This document shows positions 37,898 to 49,139 of a DNA stretch of 64,000 nt, piece by piece. The notes below the pieces were generated by a model. That model was given only the letters and a program-made list of their open reading frames with translations, ran no database searches and was not told the origin of the DNA. Positions within the stretch are counted from its first letter, which is position 1; every line of letters begins with the position of its first letter. The position numbers and the translations under genes are program-made. Source of the DNA: Agrostemma githago (taxonomy: Eukaryota > Streptophyta > Magnoliopsida > Caryophyllales > Caryophyllaceae); NCBI GenBank assembly GCA_958450325.1, contig OY288261.1:15985277-16049276 (forward strand), written 5' to 3'.

Positions 37898-38396
37898 AGG
37901 GATTTCATGGGAATAATATCAACTATGGGTGTGCTTCTTAAATTAATCCAAACTATACGTAATCTTATTTTAATACGAACTACACCTTCATTAACCTCAT
38001 TTTGCTATGGGTGACCGGCTACCTGTTGAACCTCTCTTATTCAACTCTTCCTCTAACTCTTCTTCAGCTGATTCACATTTCGTGTTCATTTTCGGTCATT
38101 GATAAGAAAAATTAAATTTTCCAAAAATTCATCTTCCATTTCATTTTCAATTAGTCTTATGGAAATTATGAAAAAAAAAATTATTGTAATTTTGGCTTTC
38201 ACGCTGACTGCAGCGAACCTAATAAAACCCTAGAAAGTTAAAACAAGTCACTATGACCGGCAATAGCAAGTCATAATTTCATACATAGCAAAGCGAGATT
38301 AATGAATGTGTAGTTCATATTAAAATGAGATTACGTATAGTTTAGATTATTTTAAGAAGCACACTCATAGTTGATATTATTCCTATGAAATAACCC
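37898..38396. mobile_element. Inverted-repeat element (MITE), about 0.5 kb
   Basis: ATTTCATGGGAATAATATCA, then AACTATACGTAATCTTATTT, on the left pair with AAATGAGATTACGTATAGTT, then TGATATTATTCCTATGAAAT, on the right. The arms are about 115 bp. The spacer (about 38015-38275) has no coding potential. The duplication at the target could not be settled, so the superfamily is left open. Confidence 0.77.
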
Positions 38397-38494
38397 TATT
38401 ATATATTATTTTTGAAGTTATTTCATTATATTAGTTACTATGTTTTATAACAAGAGTTATTTTATATGTTTTTATAGTTATTCTATATCACATA

Positions 38495-38787
38495 CTCCCT
38501 CCTATTCCAAGTATTCCTCCCCAATTTTTTTGGGGGGAAACCAAGAAGGGAGTAAATAATAATAAATGATGGACTTAAAGTAGGAGAGATGAATAGAAAG
38601 TGGGGTATGAAGTGTAAGAAGTGGGATATAAAGTGAAAAGGTGTTGAGTTTAGGTGTGGAGGAAAAGAATAAAGAATTGAAGAAAGAATAAAGAATAATT
38701 ATAATCATATCCAAAAAAGGAAAATGGGAAGAAAACCAAACTAAGCTCAAAAAGGAAAGTGAGAGGAATACTTGGAATAGGAGAGAG
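38495..38787. mobile_element. Stowaway-type MITE, 293 bp
   Basis: Terminal CTCCCTCCTATTCCAAGTAT pairs with ATACTTGGAATAGGAGAGAG at the other end, with TA on both sides (38493-38494 and 38788-38789). The interior is purine-rich on the plus strand. It ends 12 bp before the CACTA terminus. Confidence 0.89.
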
Positions 38788-38819
38788 TATGTGATTATTC
38801 ACTAGTAGAAAAAGGCCCA

Positions 38820-39260
38820 TTGACATCGGTTATTTTTTACATTTACAGCGCTTTTTGGGCGATGTATATCCAGGCGATGTATATTTGTGATTTGTCATTA
38901 ACATCGCTTTTGAACCGATGTTAATATTTGACTATGTGCATCAGTTTTTGTAAAACTGATATACATGTTGTGCCATTTACATCGCCTTTTGTCTCAAACC
39001 GATGTTAATGTTGTGTCATTTACATCGCTCTTTGTTTCAAACTGATGTTAATGTTGTTTCATTTACATCGATTTTTACATAACCGATGTCATTGTTGTCT
39101 TATTTACATCGATTTGCACTATAAGCGACGCATATGTTACTTCAATTACATCACATTTTGTTTTGAACCGATGGCATAATTGTTCCATTTGCATCGATTT
39201 TTAACCACAATCGATGTCGATAATTGTTAATGTACGTCGCTTTTTGTTTAACCGATGGGA
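38820..39260. repeat. CACTA left subterminal repeat cluster
   Basis: About nine copies of TTTACATCGCTTTT...AACCGATGT-like inverted units recur every 45-60 bp. In CACTA elements such arrays bind the element's DNA-binding protein. The cluster is mirrored at the right end. Confidence 0.85.
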
Positions 39261-39261
39261 A

Positions 39262-40904
39262 TACCCAAGAATTAACATCTCGCGTCTTGATTTACTATTT
39301 TGCACGCAGTTTAATGTTACGTAAAACTTTATAGCACTTGCTTTGTAATTTTTTTCCAACCTAAACAAATCCTATCAGAATCAATCCGTCACAACACGAA
39401 CTATCGAACAGAATTTTCCAATAATCCATCCACAACCATCTTAAAAAATATCTCAAATACAATTGCATTCACCCAACAAGTTCAACATAATATCTTATAA
39501 AACATTAAAATGTATCATGCTATCAAGTTGACATTAGAATCAATCGCTCAACACATTAAAGATTTTTAAAACAGTAAAGTGACTAAAGCTCTCGAAATTC
39601 GTTCATTTGATCAGTTGTTAGATTTGAACCTGAAACACAATATATAAACATGAACTATAATTATTGTAATTCTTCAAAAATATTCAAGACATGCCAGAAA
39701 CTAAAAGGAATTCAATAAAATAGATCAATGAGATACCTTTTCTAGATCGTCCTGTGATGTTGAGTAGTGAATTGTGATGTCATACATCCACTCCATAACA
39801 AAATAGCCACACTCATAACTATTTGGTTGTTGAGGGCACTGAATTTATTTAAAACTAAGTGTTAGATAAATAATCTGAACTCTTATAAATTAAATATAGA
39901 CCTCCTAAGAAAAATAGTTACTATACGTACCTTGATCACTTTGAATTGAAGTTCATTTTTTTTTCACATCACACCTTCCAGTCATAACACAAAAACTTGT
40001 ATGAGACCGTCTCACGGTAATTTATCGTGAGACCTCTCATACAAGAGGTGGTTACTAAATTTGTAACCAACCCCTATGTGAGAGGTCTCACGATAAAGTT
40101 AACGTGAGACGGTCTTACAGGATAGTTATTGCATAAATAAAAGTATACACTTTCCAAGCTCTGAAATTTTATACAAGAAATACTAATTATATTACCTATA
40201 TTTTATTAACAATTTTACTCGTGGATTATACTAACAATCTCAGACATACTCGATAGAACAAAGTCACAATCTCAGACATACTGTAAATTACTCGACCCAC
40301 TTTGTTTCACCATCAAAATACATTTCCCCCCACTAATCATTTCCCACCATCAACACATTCACGCACAAAATACATTCACCACCATCAAAGTACATTCACG
40401 CACCTCTTATTCATTAATTCCACCATTTTCAAGCCCAAAGTGACGACGTACCAATCATTTCCCCACCATTTTCTCGCACAAAATCATTTCCCCACCCATT
40501 TTCTCGCAAATAATCGTATATTTATTTAATTGGTTTTTTTTTCCATTTTCTAGGGTTCAAAGATCTTGTCATTCTTAAATTTGTGGTTTGGTGCCCTAAT
40601 TAGTCCAATAAATTCCAGGTAGTTTTATACAGGGTACGTCTCCGATTTAGGTTTAGTTCTTTATCTCTTTTGTGGATCAATTCTGGCTTGTGAAATATTT
40701 AATTGACCTAATAGAGAGCTGTTCGTTTCTTATTTTATCAGCAAGTCTTGATTTTGGATCTTGGGTTAATCTCATAATTCACAATTTACCTTTGCCTGCT
40801 CTCCAAGATTTTATTTCAGGTGAATTTTTGTTGAAATTATTGTAGGCTACATTCTGTTTTTCCTTCAGTTTGGCAGACTAGGAAATCAGCAAACCATGTA
40901 CAGT
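39262..40904. other. CACTA interior, AT-rich, with a short palindromic element
   Basis: No coding gene is recognised. At 39996-40120, TGTATGAGACCGTCTCACGG, then GTGAGACCTCTCATAC, is mirrored by GTGAGAGGTCTCACGAT, then CGTGAGACGGTCTTACA. This forms a palindrome of about 125 bp, probably a small MITE. The 16-mer GAGGTCTCACGATAAA within it also occurs in CDC48 intron 2 at 29565-29580. Confidence 0.6.
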
Positions 40905-41694
40905 CAGGCCCGGCCCTAAGGGTTATTTGGAGGGGCAAAGGCCTAGGGCCCAATGTGGGAAGGGGCCCAATACGACGGAAAAAAATTAGAAACAGGTTAA
41001 AATGTATTTTTAACATTGTTTTTACTAATGAAATTATATAGACACGGTGGTCAAGGCTTTGGTCGTTGGCGCAAAGCATGCGGGATCAAGCCCTCCTAAG
41101 TGCATTTTTAAGGAATTTTTCTCAAACCATCCTTATTTTTAACGTGTCTTACAGTTCATTGGTGATTTTTATTCTTGTTTTTATCAAATCTGAGTCGTCT
41201 TTTTGTATTGTTTACGTTCATTTAATCATTTGCGAGAGTTCATACCATATCCCAAATTATTACGGAGTATATACTTGAAGTTTTTTTGTTGACTACGTCT
41301 ACATAATTTTATAATCATTTTACGGTTTTCTTAGGCGTGTCCGCTGGACACCCGTTAATAACTTAATTAAAGTAAGTTTAAGTAGGAATATCATGATAAA
41401 TTATAATGCCGAGCTATATTTTCACTTAAACTTGCTTTAGTTAGGTTATTAACGTGTGTTCAGTTAGAAAAAAAACCATTTTACAATTTAAAATTTTCGG
41501 ACCGTAATTTCATTTTAAATATATTATTTACAAAAATAAAATATATAGTAACAAATTTAGGACGGTAATTTTTATTTTTCGATGGAGTATTTGGGAAAAA
41601 AATATCAAATGTGCACCTGATTCCAAATTTCGTTATAACGGGGCCCAATCTTACTAATTTGCCTAGGGCCTCCAATTGCTTAGGACCGGCCCTG
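40905..41694. mobile_element. hAT non-autonomous element, 790 bp
   Basis: Ends CAGGCCCGGCCCTAAG and CTTAGGACCGGCCCTG are inverted repeats, and further inside AGGCCTAGGGCCCAAT pairs with GGGCCC...CCTAGGGCCT. The exact 8-bp duplication TGTACAGT flanks it (40897-40904 and 41695-41702), as hAT transposases leave. The interior shows no transposase. It lies within the CACTA interior. Confidence 0.92.
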
Positions 41695-41702
41695 TGTACA
41701 GT

Positions 41703-42198
41703 TGAGAACATTTACTGCGTACAGAGTATGAGTTTTAAGGAACTTACTGTGGGTGTTACAGCAGCTGAGAGACAACATCTATGAGTAGCAGCTGATGATA
41801 TTCACTATTTGCTACAAATCAGTTTGGCACCCCAATTGAAGTACTTACTCCCCCTTTGTTTTGTTAAATTATTCTCCTGATAATTTGATGATTTTAGTTC
41901 TTGTTTCAAGTTTTCTGGAGAAAAAGTGAGTTGCTAGGGCAATTTCAATGTTCTGGCCTGGGTTCGAACTAAGCTAGTTTTCATTTGGTGTTCTTGTTTG
42001 ATGTTAATTGTTTTGGGTGATATGTTGTCGGATCTTGTTTGGGTTGGTTGTGCTGAATTGGTTGGGTTGATTCTTCTGAATTGACTGTGATGTTCTTGCT
42101 GCTGCCATATTTTAGTGATGATAAATTAAAATACCTTTCTACTTTAACTAGTCTAGGATTTGAACTTAAATTTAGTGTAGAGGAATAATACTTACTAT
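41703..42198. other. CACTA interior, unassigned
   Basis: AT-rich sequence downstream (on the minus strand) of the last recognisable Transposase_24-like exon. I found no further exon of that gene here. Confidence 0.35.
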
Positions 42199-42460
42199 GT
42201 TATCTATCAGTTTCTTTGTTTGCGGTGGGGGGTCCTTGGATGATGGGGTATGTCCTCTGATCCACGTAAATCCTCGATCCTTAAGATGCTTCAAAACAAC
42301 TTCTTTGGCAGTTTCAAAATCAATGTCAGGATCAGCACTCAAGATGTTAGCTAATTCTTCTTTATACCAATCACCGATCTTACCGACATAGCCTTTTCTT
42401 CCAATATGATGTGTATGCAAGCTATGTTTTTTGGGATTCTCGTGCTTTTCCACTCTTTTC
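42199..42460 (-). pseudogene. CACTA ORF exon, Transposase_24-like (downstream part)
   Basis: Read on the minus strand, an AATTGCAG acceptor (ending 42461) opens an exon that reads VEKHENPKKHSLHTHHIGRKGY, with GDWYKEEL and GFTWIRGH following. It ends at LIDNI before a GTAAGT donor near 42198. The NPKKH...H..GRKGY pattern followed by a charged helix matches the C-terminal part of the plant transposase family that accompanies CACTA elements (Pfam Transposase_24, as I recall it). Its upstream exon lies at 51645-52135, separated by the 8.8-kb LTR element. With the visible splice sites the two exons are not in the same frame, and the upstream one ends in a stop, so the gene looks dead. Confidence 0.6.
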
Positions 42461-42721
42461 CTGCAATTAAATTGATTATATAGGTTAATCTTTTATCTAT
42501 ATAGCGTTTACTATTTTCTTTTCACAGGTCTATCCTACTAGATAACAATCTGACAGCGTATTGTATCGAAAAGCGTGGAGGCATTGGTATGGTCTTATAT
42601 TTGTTTAAAAGGAGCTACAAACATTGGTATGTACTTGACTATGAATTCTATTTCTCTATTTCTTCTAATATGCACATAACAGGAGTACCTTGTTTTCATT
42701 TACTTTCTAAAATATTGGTAG

Positions 42722-45147
42722 TGTGGACATGACATAGGTCCACCCCGACGCGGCCACGCGCGGGTTTGGGGAGGCGAATGAATCTCCATGAGATGGTCAA
42801 ATGGAAATTTAAATCGAAGTTGGAGTCGCCACCGAATTTTATGGTTATTCGGAACCGTTCGAGCCCACTCTATGTCGTAGTGGGCCGTATACAAAATACG
42901 GCCCAGTTCCGATGTCAGAGTTTATTGGGCTCGTCCCTTTGCATATCGATACAGATGCCGACTTGAGCGGTTAATCGTATATTGAATGACTCTCGTTGCC
43001 AATGGGTTCGGACATCCGGAAACCACGGTTCTGAGTAAGGGGTGAGGGTACGTGTTGGGAAGTTCACTAAGAACACCCAACCCCGCCCGCACATTAGCGG
43101 CCTCTACTAGGATATCGAATGATGTTTTAATACGCGCGTTAGTAATACGATGAATGATATGCAAACATTGTTTTTCCTAAGCATGCGAGGAATTGAATGG
43201 GTTGCTAAGTCGATTTAATGCATGAAAAATTAACGTCAAAGTTGAATTTAACATGTGAAGTTCGTTTTAGTATAATAAAACAAAAGATGAAATAGATGTG
43301 AATTTGCTACAAAATAAACAAACGAGTTAGTATCGATTTGTAAAAATAATATAGCAAATAAAATAAATATACGAGATCGAGAAAATAAATATTAATCGAA
43401 ATCTGAAAAATATTGTTAAAACGATGTTTTGTATAAAAAACGAAGTTCGAAAAATAAAAAAAAAAAAACGATAAAGGCGCGTCGTGGCAGTTGGCCGCGC
43501 GGCTCGCCTGGGATGCCGGCGAGTCGCGTGTCGGGCTGATTTTGAAAGCGGTTTTTTGAAAATTCGATGCTTTTATTAAATCGCGTACGAATATTGCATA
43601 ATTCGTACTCGACTTAATATTCTCGATATTCGTTATATTCGATAATTGACTACGAAATCAATATCAAATACTTCGAATAGTTTTTAGAAAAGATATAAAT
43701 TTTGAAATCGTTTCGTAGAATAATAAAATAAAACGAACGAAAAAAGCTAAAAAAAACGTCTCGGGTTTCAGGCCCGTGCGCGAGTCGCCTTGGCATGGCG
43801 CGACTCGCGTGCGGGTCTGTCCGGTTTTATTTTTTTGTTCGAAATTGCTAATTTTGATAAATCGCGTACAAATATGAATTAATTTATACTCGATTTATGC
43901 TTTCGATATTCGTCGTATTCGATATTCGATTATGAAATCGATATCGAATATTCGGAATGAATAAAAAAAAGATTTTGTAAAAAAAGTGATTTGAAAAAGA
44001 TGTAACGATTTTTAATATCGTCGAAGTTTTAATATAATTCTTTTAATACGATATTCAACTATAGAGTTGATATCATATTGTTAAGAATGTTTGATATATG
44101 AAAATAGTTTTTTGATAATATCGATATTAGAAATAAAAAAGACGCGACGAATGACCCGTAATAAAAAGGACGACGCGACCCGTATAAAAAAAGGACGAGA
44201 AAGAGGAGAGAAGGAAAAGGAGAGATCGGGGTTTTGTGCACCCTCAACCTACATGCTTCTGTTTACTCGGATCGGGGCTCGTCGGGACGTGGCTTGGGCA
44301 CAAGAGCGTCGAGTGGATGTCGGTGAGTTGTCGGTGGTTCGGTTTGGACGTGACGTGTGTGAAGGGTGTCGGGTATCGGGCCGGTTTCCTTCGGGTTTGT
44401 AATATCGGTTTCTCGATGCTAATTTTGTGTTTATGAGTGTGTGTATATGAACGTGTATAATTCTGAATTTTTGATGATGGATGATGGATGTGAATGAATG
44501 ATAATTGATGTGTATTTGATTGATAATTGATGTCTAAAAGTGTTGTGTGCAAGGGGCTATTTATAGGGATATTCCCGACCTTGGCTAGGAGAGTTTGAAC
44601 TACCGCTTGGGATAGGAAACGTAGAAGTTGAAAGGAATGAGGATTCCGCTTTCTTGTCAAAGAAGAAAGGGAGAACCGGCTGGTGGAGGGCTGCTCGGCC
44701 GAGTGTCCTAGCTCGGTCGGGTGTTTGAATCGGTTTTCGGATAGGATTCCTGCTTGAGATCGAATTCCATCCTTAAACGGATTTGTTTAATATTTTGTGT
44801 AGCTGATTTCCCGTAGGATTGGGGTCCGAATCAGCCATGTGAGGTGTCACGGCTGACTCACGTGACTCGGAAATATTTTTGACGGGTTTTGACTCGGTCG
44901 TAAAAAGACGGTTTTACCCCTGGTGCCGGAATCGACCCAAATTAGTCTTATTTGACTCGAAACGACCCACTGAGCCTGATTTTGAGGTTGGTTTTGTGAG
45001 ATATGTACTCCATAATGAGCCCAAGCCAAATGCCAATGATTTTGAGCCCGTTTCCGAATATATAAAAGCATGTTTGCGTCCGATCATCATCGGGTGTTTG
45101 TCGGAAACTGCTATAGACACCTGGCGGTCAAAATGTGGGTGTCTACA
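42722..45147 (-). repeat. 3' LTR (left copy) of the young element
   Basis: This LTR is 2426 bp long. A TATA-like CCTATAAATAGC lies on the minus strand at about 44556-44567, some 580 bp from the U3 edge, which leaves an unusually long R-U5. GC-rich palindromes at about 43487-43530 and 43771-43812 sit in AT-rich surroundings. Confidence 0.93.
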
Positions 45148-48100
45148 GAGCCCCCACTCTGACTGAGGCTTGGACAAGGCGAAAGTCAGAGTAGCTACCA
45201 AGCCAATCAAAGATTAAGACCTGGCAGACTTCCGGTCGGGTCGTTTAAGGTCCATTAGACCTGCGTAAAGGGCCCGCCGACCGGAGACTAGAAATGTACC
45301 TGAGTTGATGATGATAACTCCGTGGGGAATCGGACTTGTCGTATAAGTCTATGCCGCTGGGGAGTTATGTGAATTGCGCGGTCTTGAATTGTACCTGTAT
45401 AAGTTACATAAAATTTTGCATGCAATATGTAGGTGAAACAAATATGACTCGCGCTGGGGAATAAAAAATGATTTTTGCTTAGTTTTGAAATCGAAGTCCT
45501 GAAAGCAGTTCACGTGCTAGGAAATAGGTTTTCAAAACTGAAATGGGTAGAAAAGAAATTTGCAATTTAAATAGACCGAAATTTGACCTTGTCGAAAAGG
45601 GTTTTCTCAAATGGCTAAGTTTTGCAGATTTTAAAAAATGAGAATTTGAAGAGAGAGACCTATCGACAGACTCGACGCTGGGCGTGACCGGACGAGTTGA
45701 CAGACACGACTGGACTCTCGAGGGGTTGGACCGTGACTCGGTAGGAGGTGGGCCACCTAACGAGACTCTTAAGTTGCGCTATTCCGTAGCCTAGACGAGT
45801 GGCAACATGGTCGAACATCGAAGTGGGATAGATATGCAATACGGGGTTGCAGTAGTCTGTAATGAGACTGTTGTAGTCTAGTGCTCTCCTGAATTTTTGA
45901 TGTTAGGGTACATTTCCAAAGTGGGTATTGCCTCGAGTCCTGACAGATTCTTGTCTTCGATTGAGCCGAGTACTAGGACACACTATAGAAAGGAGGCTAG
46001 ATTTTTTGAATTTTATCTGGATTTTGTGAGTGGATGGAGGCTTTCTGCCTAAGAGAAGCCACCAGGACGACAGAGCTAGCTGTTAAGAACATGACGGTGT
46101 CGTGACCGGAATGATGGCGCTTTTTGAATGCGTGTCAATGTGGGTGGTTGTACCTTTGTTGAAAGGCTGCCTACGTATTCACGTGTAGTGAAATCACCAT
46201 GCCGTAGTTCAGTGTCGAAAGATATATTATGATGCCTAGTCTAATAGGACTTCGTGTGTAACTAGCCATAGCAATGGTGTAGGCTAGGTGCATTCCCAGT
46301 GATGTCTTGATCAAAGGGCTAGAATGGTTAGGATATTGATCCTGTGACTGTGAGCGTTCTCTGAGGTAGCCCCCAGAGGTGGTGTGCACTATTTGGGCAT
46401 GTCCTATGCCGACTGCAAGTTAAATTCCCGTGTTTGGGGTTGGTAAGTGGTTTGAATGAGAAGAATTGGGATGGGATTTTAACGAGTTTTGCTCTCGGGG
46501 ATTTTAACGAGTTTTGCTCTCGGGGATTTGACGAGTTCTGCTCTCGGGATTGTGTATGATTAGGTAAGGGATTTGGCGAGTTTTGCTCTCGGGTCTTTGA
46601 CGAGTTTTGATCTCAGGTCTTTGACGAGTTTTGATCTCGGGTCTTTGACGAGTTTTGATCTCGGGTTTGCGTATGGTGATCGTGAATTTTGTTATATAAA
46701 GGGGAAGCCGAGTAAAATGGCTCGAACTTTGATCGGGATATGTTTGATGATGCGGGATCTGGTTTCCATGTCTGGCCCTAATGGTTAGGGGTATCCTATG
46801 GAGCTTGAATCCTCAAAATTCCGGGCTGTCTTTAGCCTGGGTCTCAGGAAGGTCTTGAGGGTTGTAATGTGGGAAGGCTAAATGTGGTGTTAGTTGACCA
46901 GCTTGATTGTTTCTCCCTTATTGGATGGTATGAGTATTGATCTTGAGTGGACCGTTGACCACGGTTATGGACATTTGAATATTTTTTGTTGGTTGACCTC
47001 TTAGCCCCGGTCATGGGATCTTAATTTGTGTTGACCGTTCTGGTCGTGGATGCCCTTTTTTATGATGGCCTGCTTTTTTTGTTTTGGCCTTTTGCTTTTT
47101 TCCTCAGACTTTTTGATTTTTTTTTTGTCCAATTTTTTGTCTTTTTTTTTGTTGGTCAGACTAACACCGTAGGTAGGTATGGTTGATCTTGTCGGAGGGG
47201 TGTTTATTGTGGGAAATGGGCTTGCCTCCCGTCTTGAACCCAAACTAGGAGACTACCTAGATTCGTCATTGGATTCGATACCGCTCCTGCTAAGTGTAGT
47301 TTTGTGGCTTCCTATGTCAGACATGGAACAGGTAAAGGAAAACACGGGTCTCGATTTCCTGCAGTCATTATAGATGTGCCTATAGTCACGTGCATGTGCT
47401 CACAGTGTATGACGGTGTTTATCATGTTCTCGGAAAAACATATGGAAAATATATATAAGGAAAAGAAAAGCTGATTTTATTGAATTTTGAAAAGGAGGAC
47501 AGAATGCAAAAGACTCTGACTCTGATTTGGAAATGAGGATGTAGGGTATCCTAGACTCGGATTCAGACTTAGACTCGAATCAGATCCGGACTCGGATGCT
47601 CGGTTGGTTGTTTTTTTTGGTAAGGTCTTCGACAGGTGCCACGACTCGCCTAAACTCGGCTTTGCGCAAATGCAAGAGAGGGAGTCAAACTAGACACGGC
47701 CCAGGGTGACGGGAATGACTAGGATTCTTGGATCGGGATACTCGAACGTTGACCTGGACAAGGTAACGACCACTGGCTTGGACTTGACGATGAGACTCAA
47801 GCTGCACGAGGGTGAGTCCGAAAATGGGGCGACCATGTTTGACTCGGGTTAGACTCTCCTAAGACAAATGTGTAGGGTGCGATTCTCGGGGTGACTGTGA
47901 TTAATCGTTCCATCGGGGAATAGCCCCCAAGTGAGACTAAGGACTCAAATGGTGTGGCATCTAAGTGACTCAAAGGTGGGGTACGTGAGACACGTGTAAG
48001 ACATGACCCTTAGTAAGACATGACCCTTAGAGCAACCGTGATTGACCACTCTGATGAAGGGTAGCCCCCAAGTGGGATCGATAATTTGGTTAAGACTCGA

Positions 48101-49139
48101 GTGTCGGACGAGTGACCCTTAGTCGTAAGGGTCACGATCCTTTTGTTATAGGGCTATGCCTTGTAAAAGGTTGACTCGGAAAAGACTCCTAGACGGGTGA
48201 CTTGTGAAAGGTGGGCCTCCTTTAGGATCCAGCCGTGTGGGCTGGGCCTTGTTCGAAAGGAGGTCCACGTGAGACATTCCCCAGACTTTTAGACTCGATC
48301 GTGTAGACGGGCCGACCCTTGTAGGAGTATGTCCTACGTAGGTGGGCCTTGCCTTAGTATAATAAGGCGGACTGGGATATGGAGGAAATCCGTGATATAA
48401 GATCGACGGAGTTTCGACGCTAAAAGACTTGACGACTTAAGACACGACCCGACACTGCTAAATATGTTAAGTCCTAAGAAAAGGAAGTTTGCAAAATTGA
48501 TTTTTGAAAGCCCGAGTAAAATCGGGAGAGGAGTCCGGCCTTTTTCGAAAAAAACGGAAAAGGTGGGCAGGATGACGGGTTTGAAAGTTCGAAAATATTT
48601 TCGAGTTTTGAAATGGGCATAATACCGGCTAAAAATAGGCTATTTTGAGTAAAATCGTGGATCCTAAATTCGTTATACGTCCCAGGTTTTGAAAATTGGA
48701 TATTTTGAAAAGGATGCTATTTTGAAAAAGACGGTTTTTTAAAAGACTTGTAAAATCGGGTAGCACGTAGTCATGGAAACAGTATAACGACGTCATGTAT
48801 GCTCTAATACTAAGTCTCGGTCAGTCTGAAAGGGTCTATACCAGTGTACACAGCCTATCGAGAATCGGGGCGGACTTCCTAAGTCGAGTTGAGCTTAGAA
48901 CATGCCGTAAAACCCATACGAATCGGCTAATGGACACCTTCGACATATCCAATTTGGACTACATCGATAGTATAGTGGGACGTCGGTCACCAGTACCGGC
49001 CCGGGAAAATATGGGGTTATGCATGAACCGTAAAACTAAAACGCGTATTGTACTAGTCAAACGATTTCTATTCGAGTCTCACCCTGAGGATGCTGAAGGT
49101 CAGTAACGTATCAGCTAATCCCCAGCGGAGTCGCCAAAT
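45148..49139 (-). other. Internal region of the young LTR element
   Basis: This is non-coding as far as I can see. A tandem repeat of about 22-26 bp at 46475-46667 carries seven copies of ACGAGTTTTG(A/C)TCTCGGG or a close variant. Phrases such as TAGCCCCCAAGTG recur near 47930 and 48063. There are many TTGAC and ACTCGG words. The primer site (49119-49136) and polypurine tract (45148-45160) lie at its two ends. It may carry packaging signals that let a related autonomous element mobilise it; this is inferred. Confidence 0.75.

Noticed and set aside
44091..44660. Overlapping frames repeated at 50509-51078
   Set aside because: They lie inside the two LTRs, overlap on both strands and are duplicated only because the LTRs are. 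No gag or pol motif is present.
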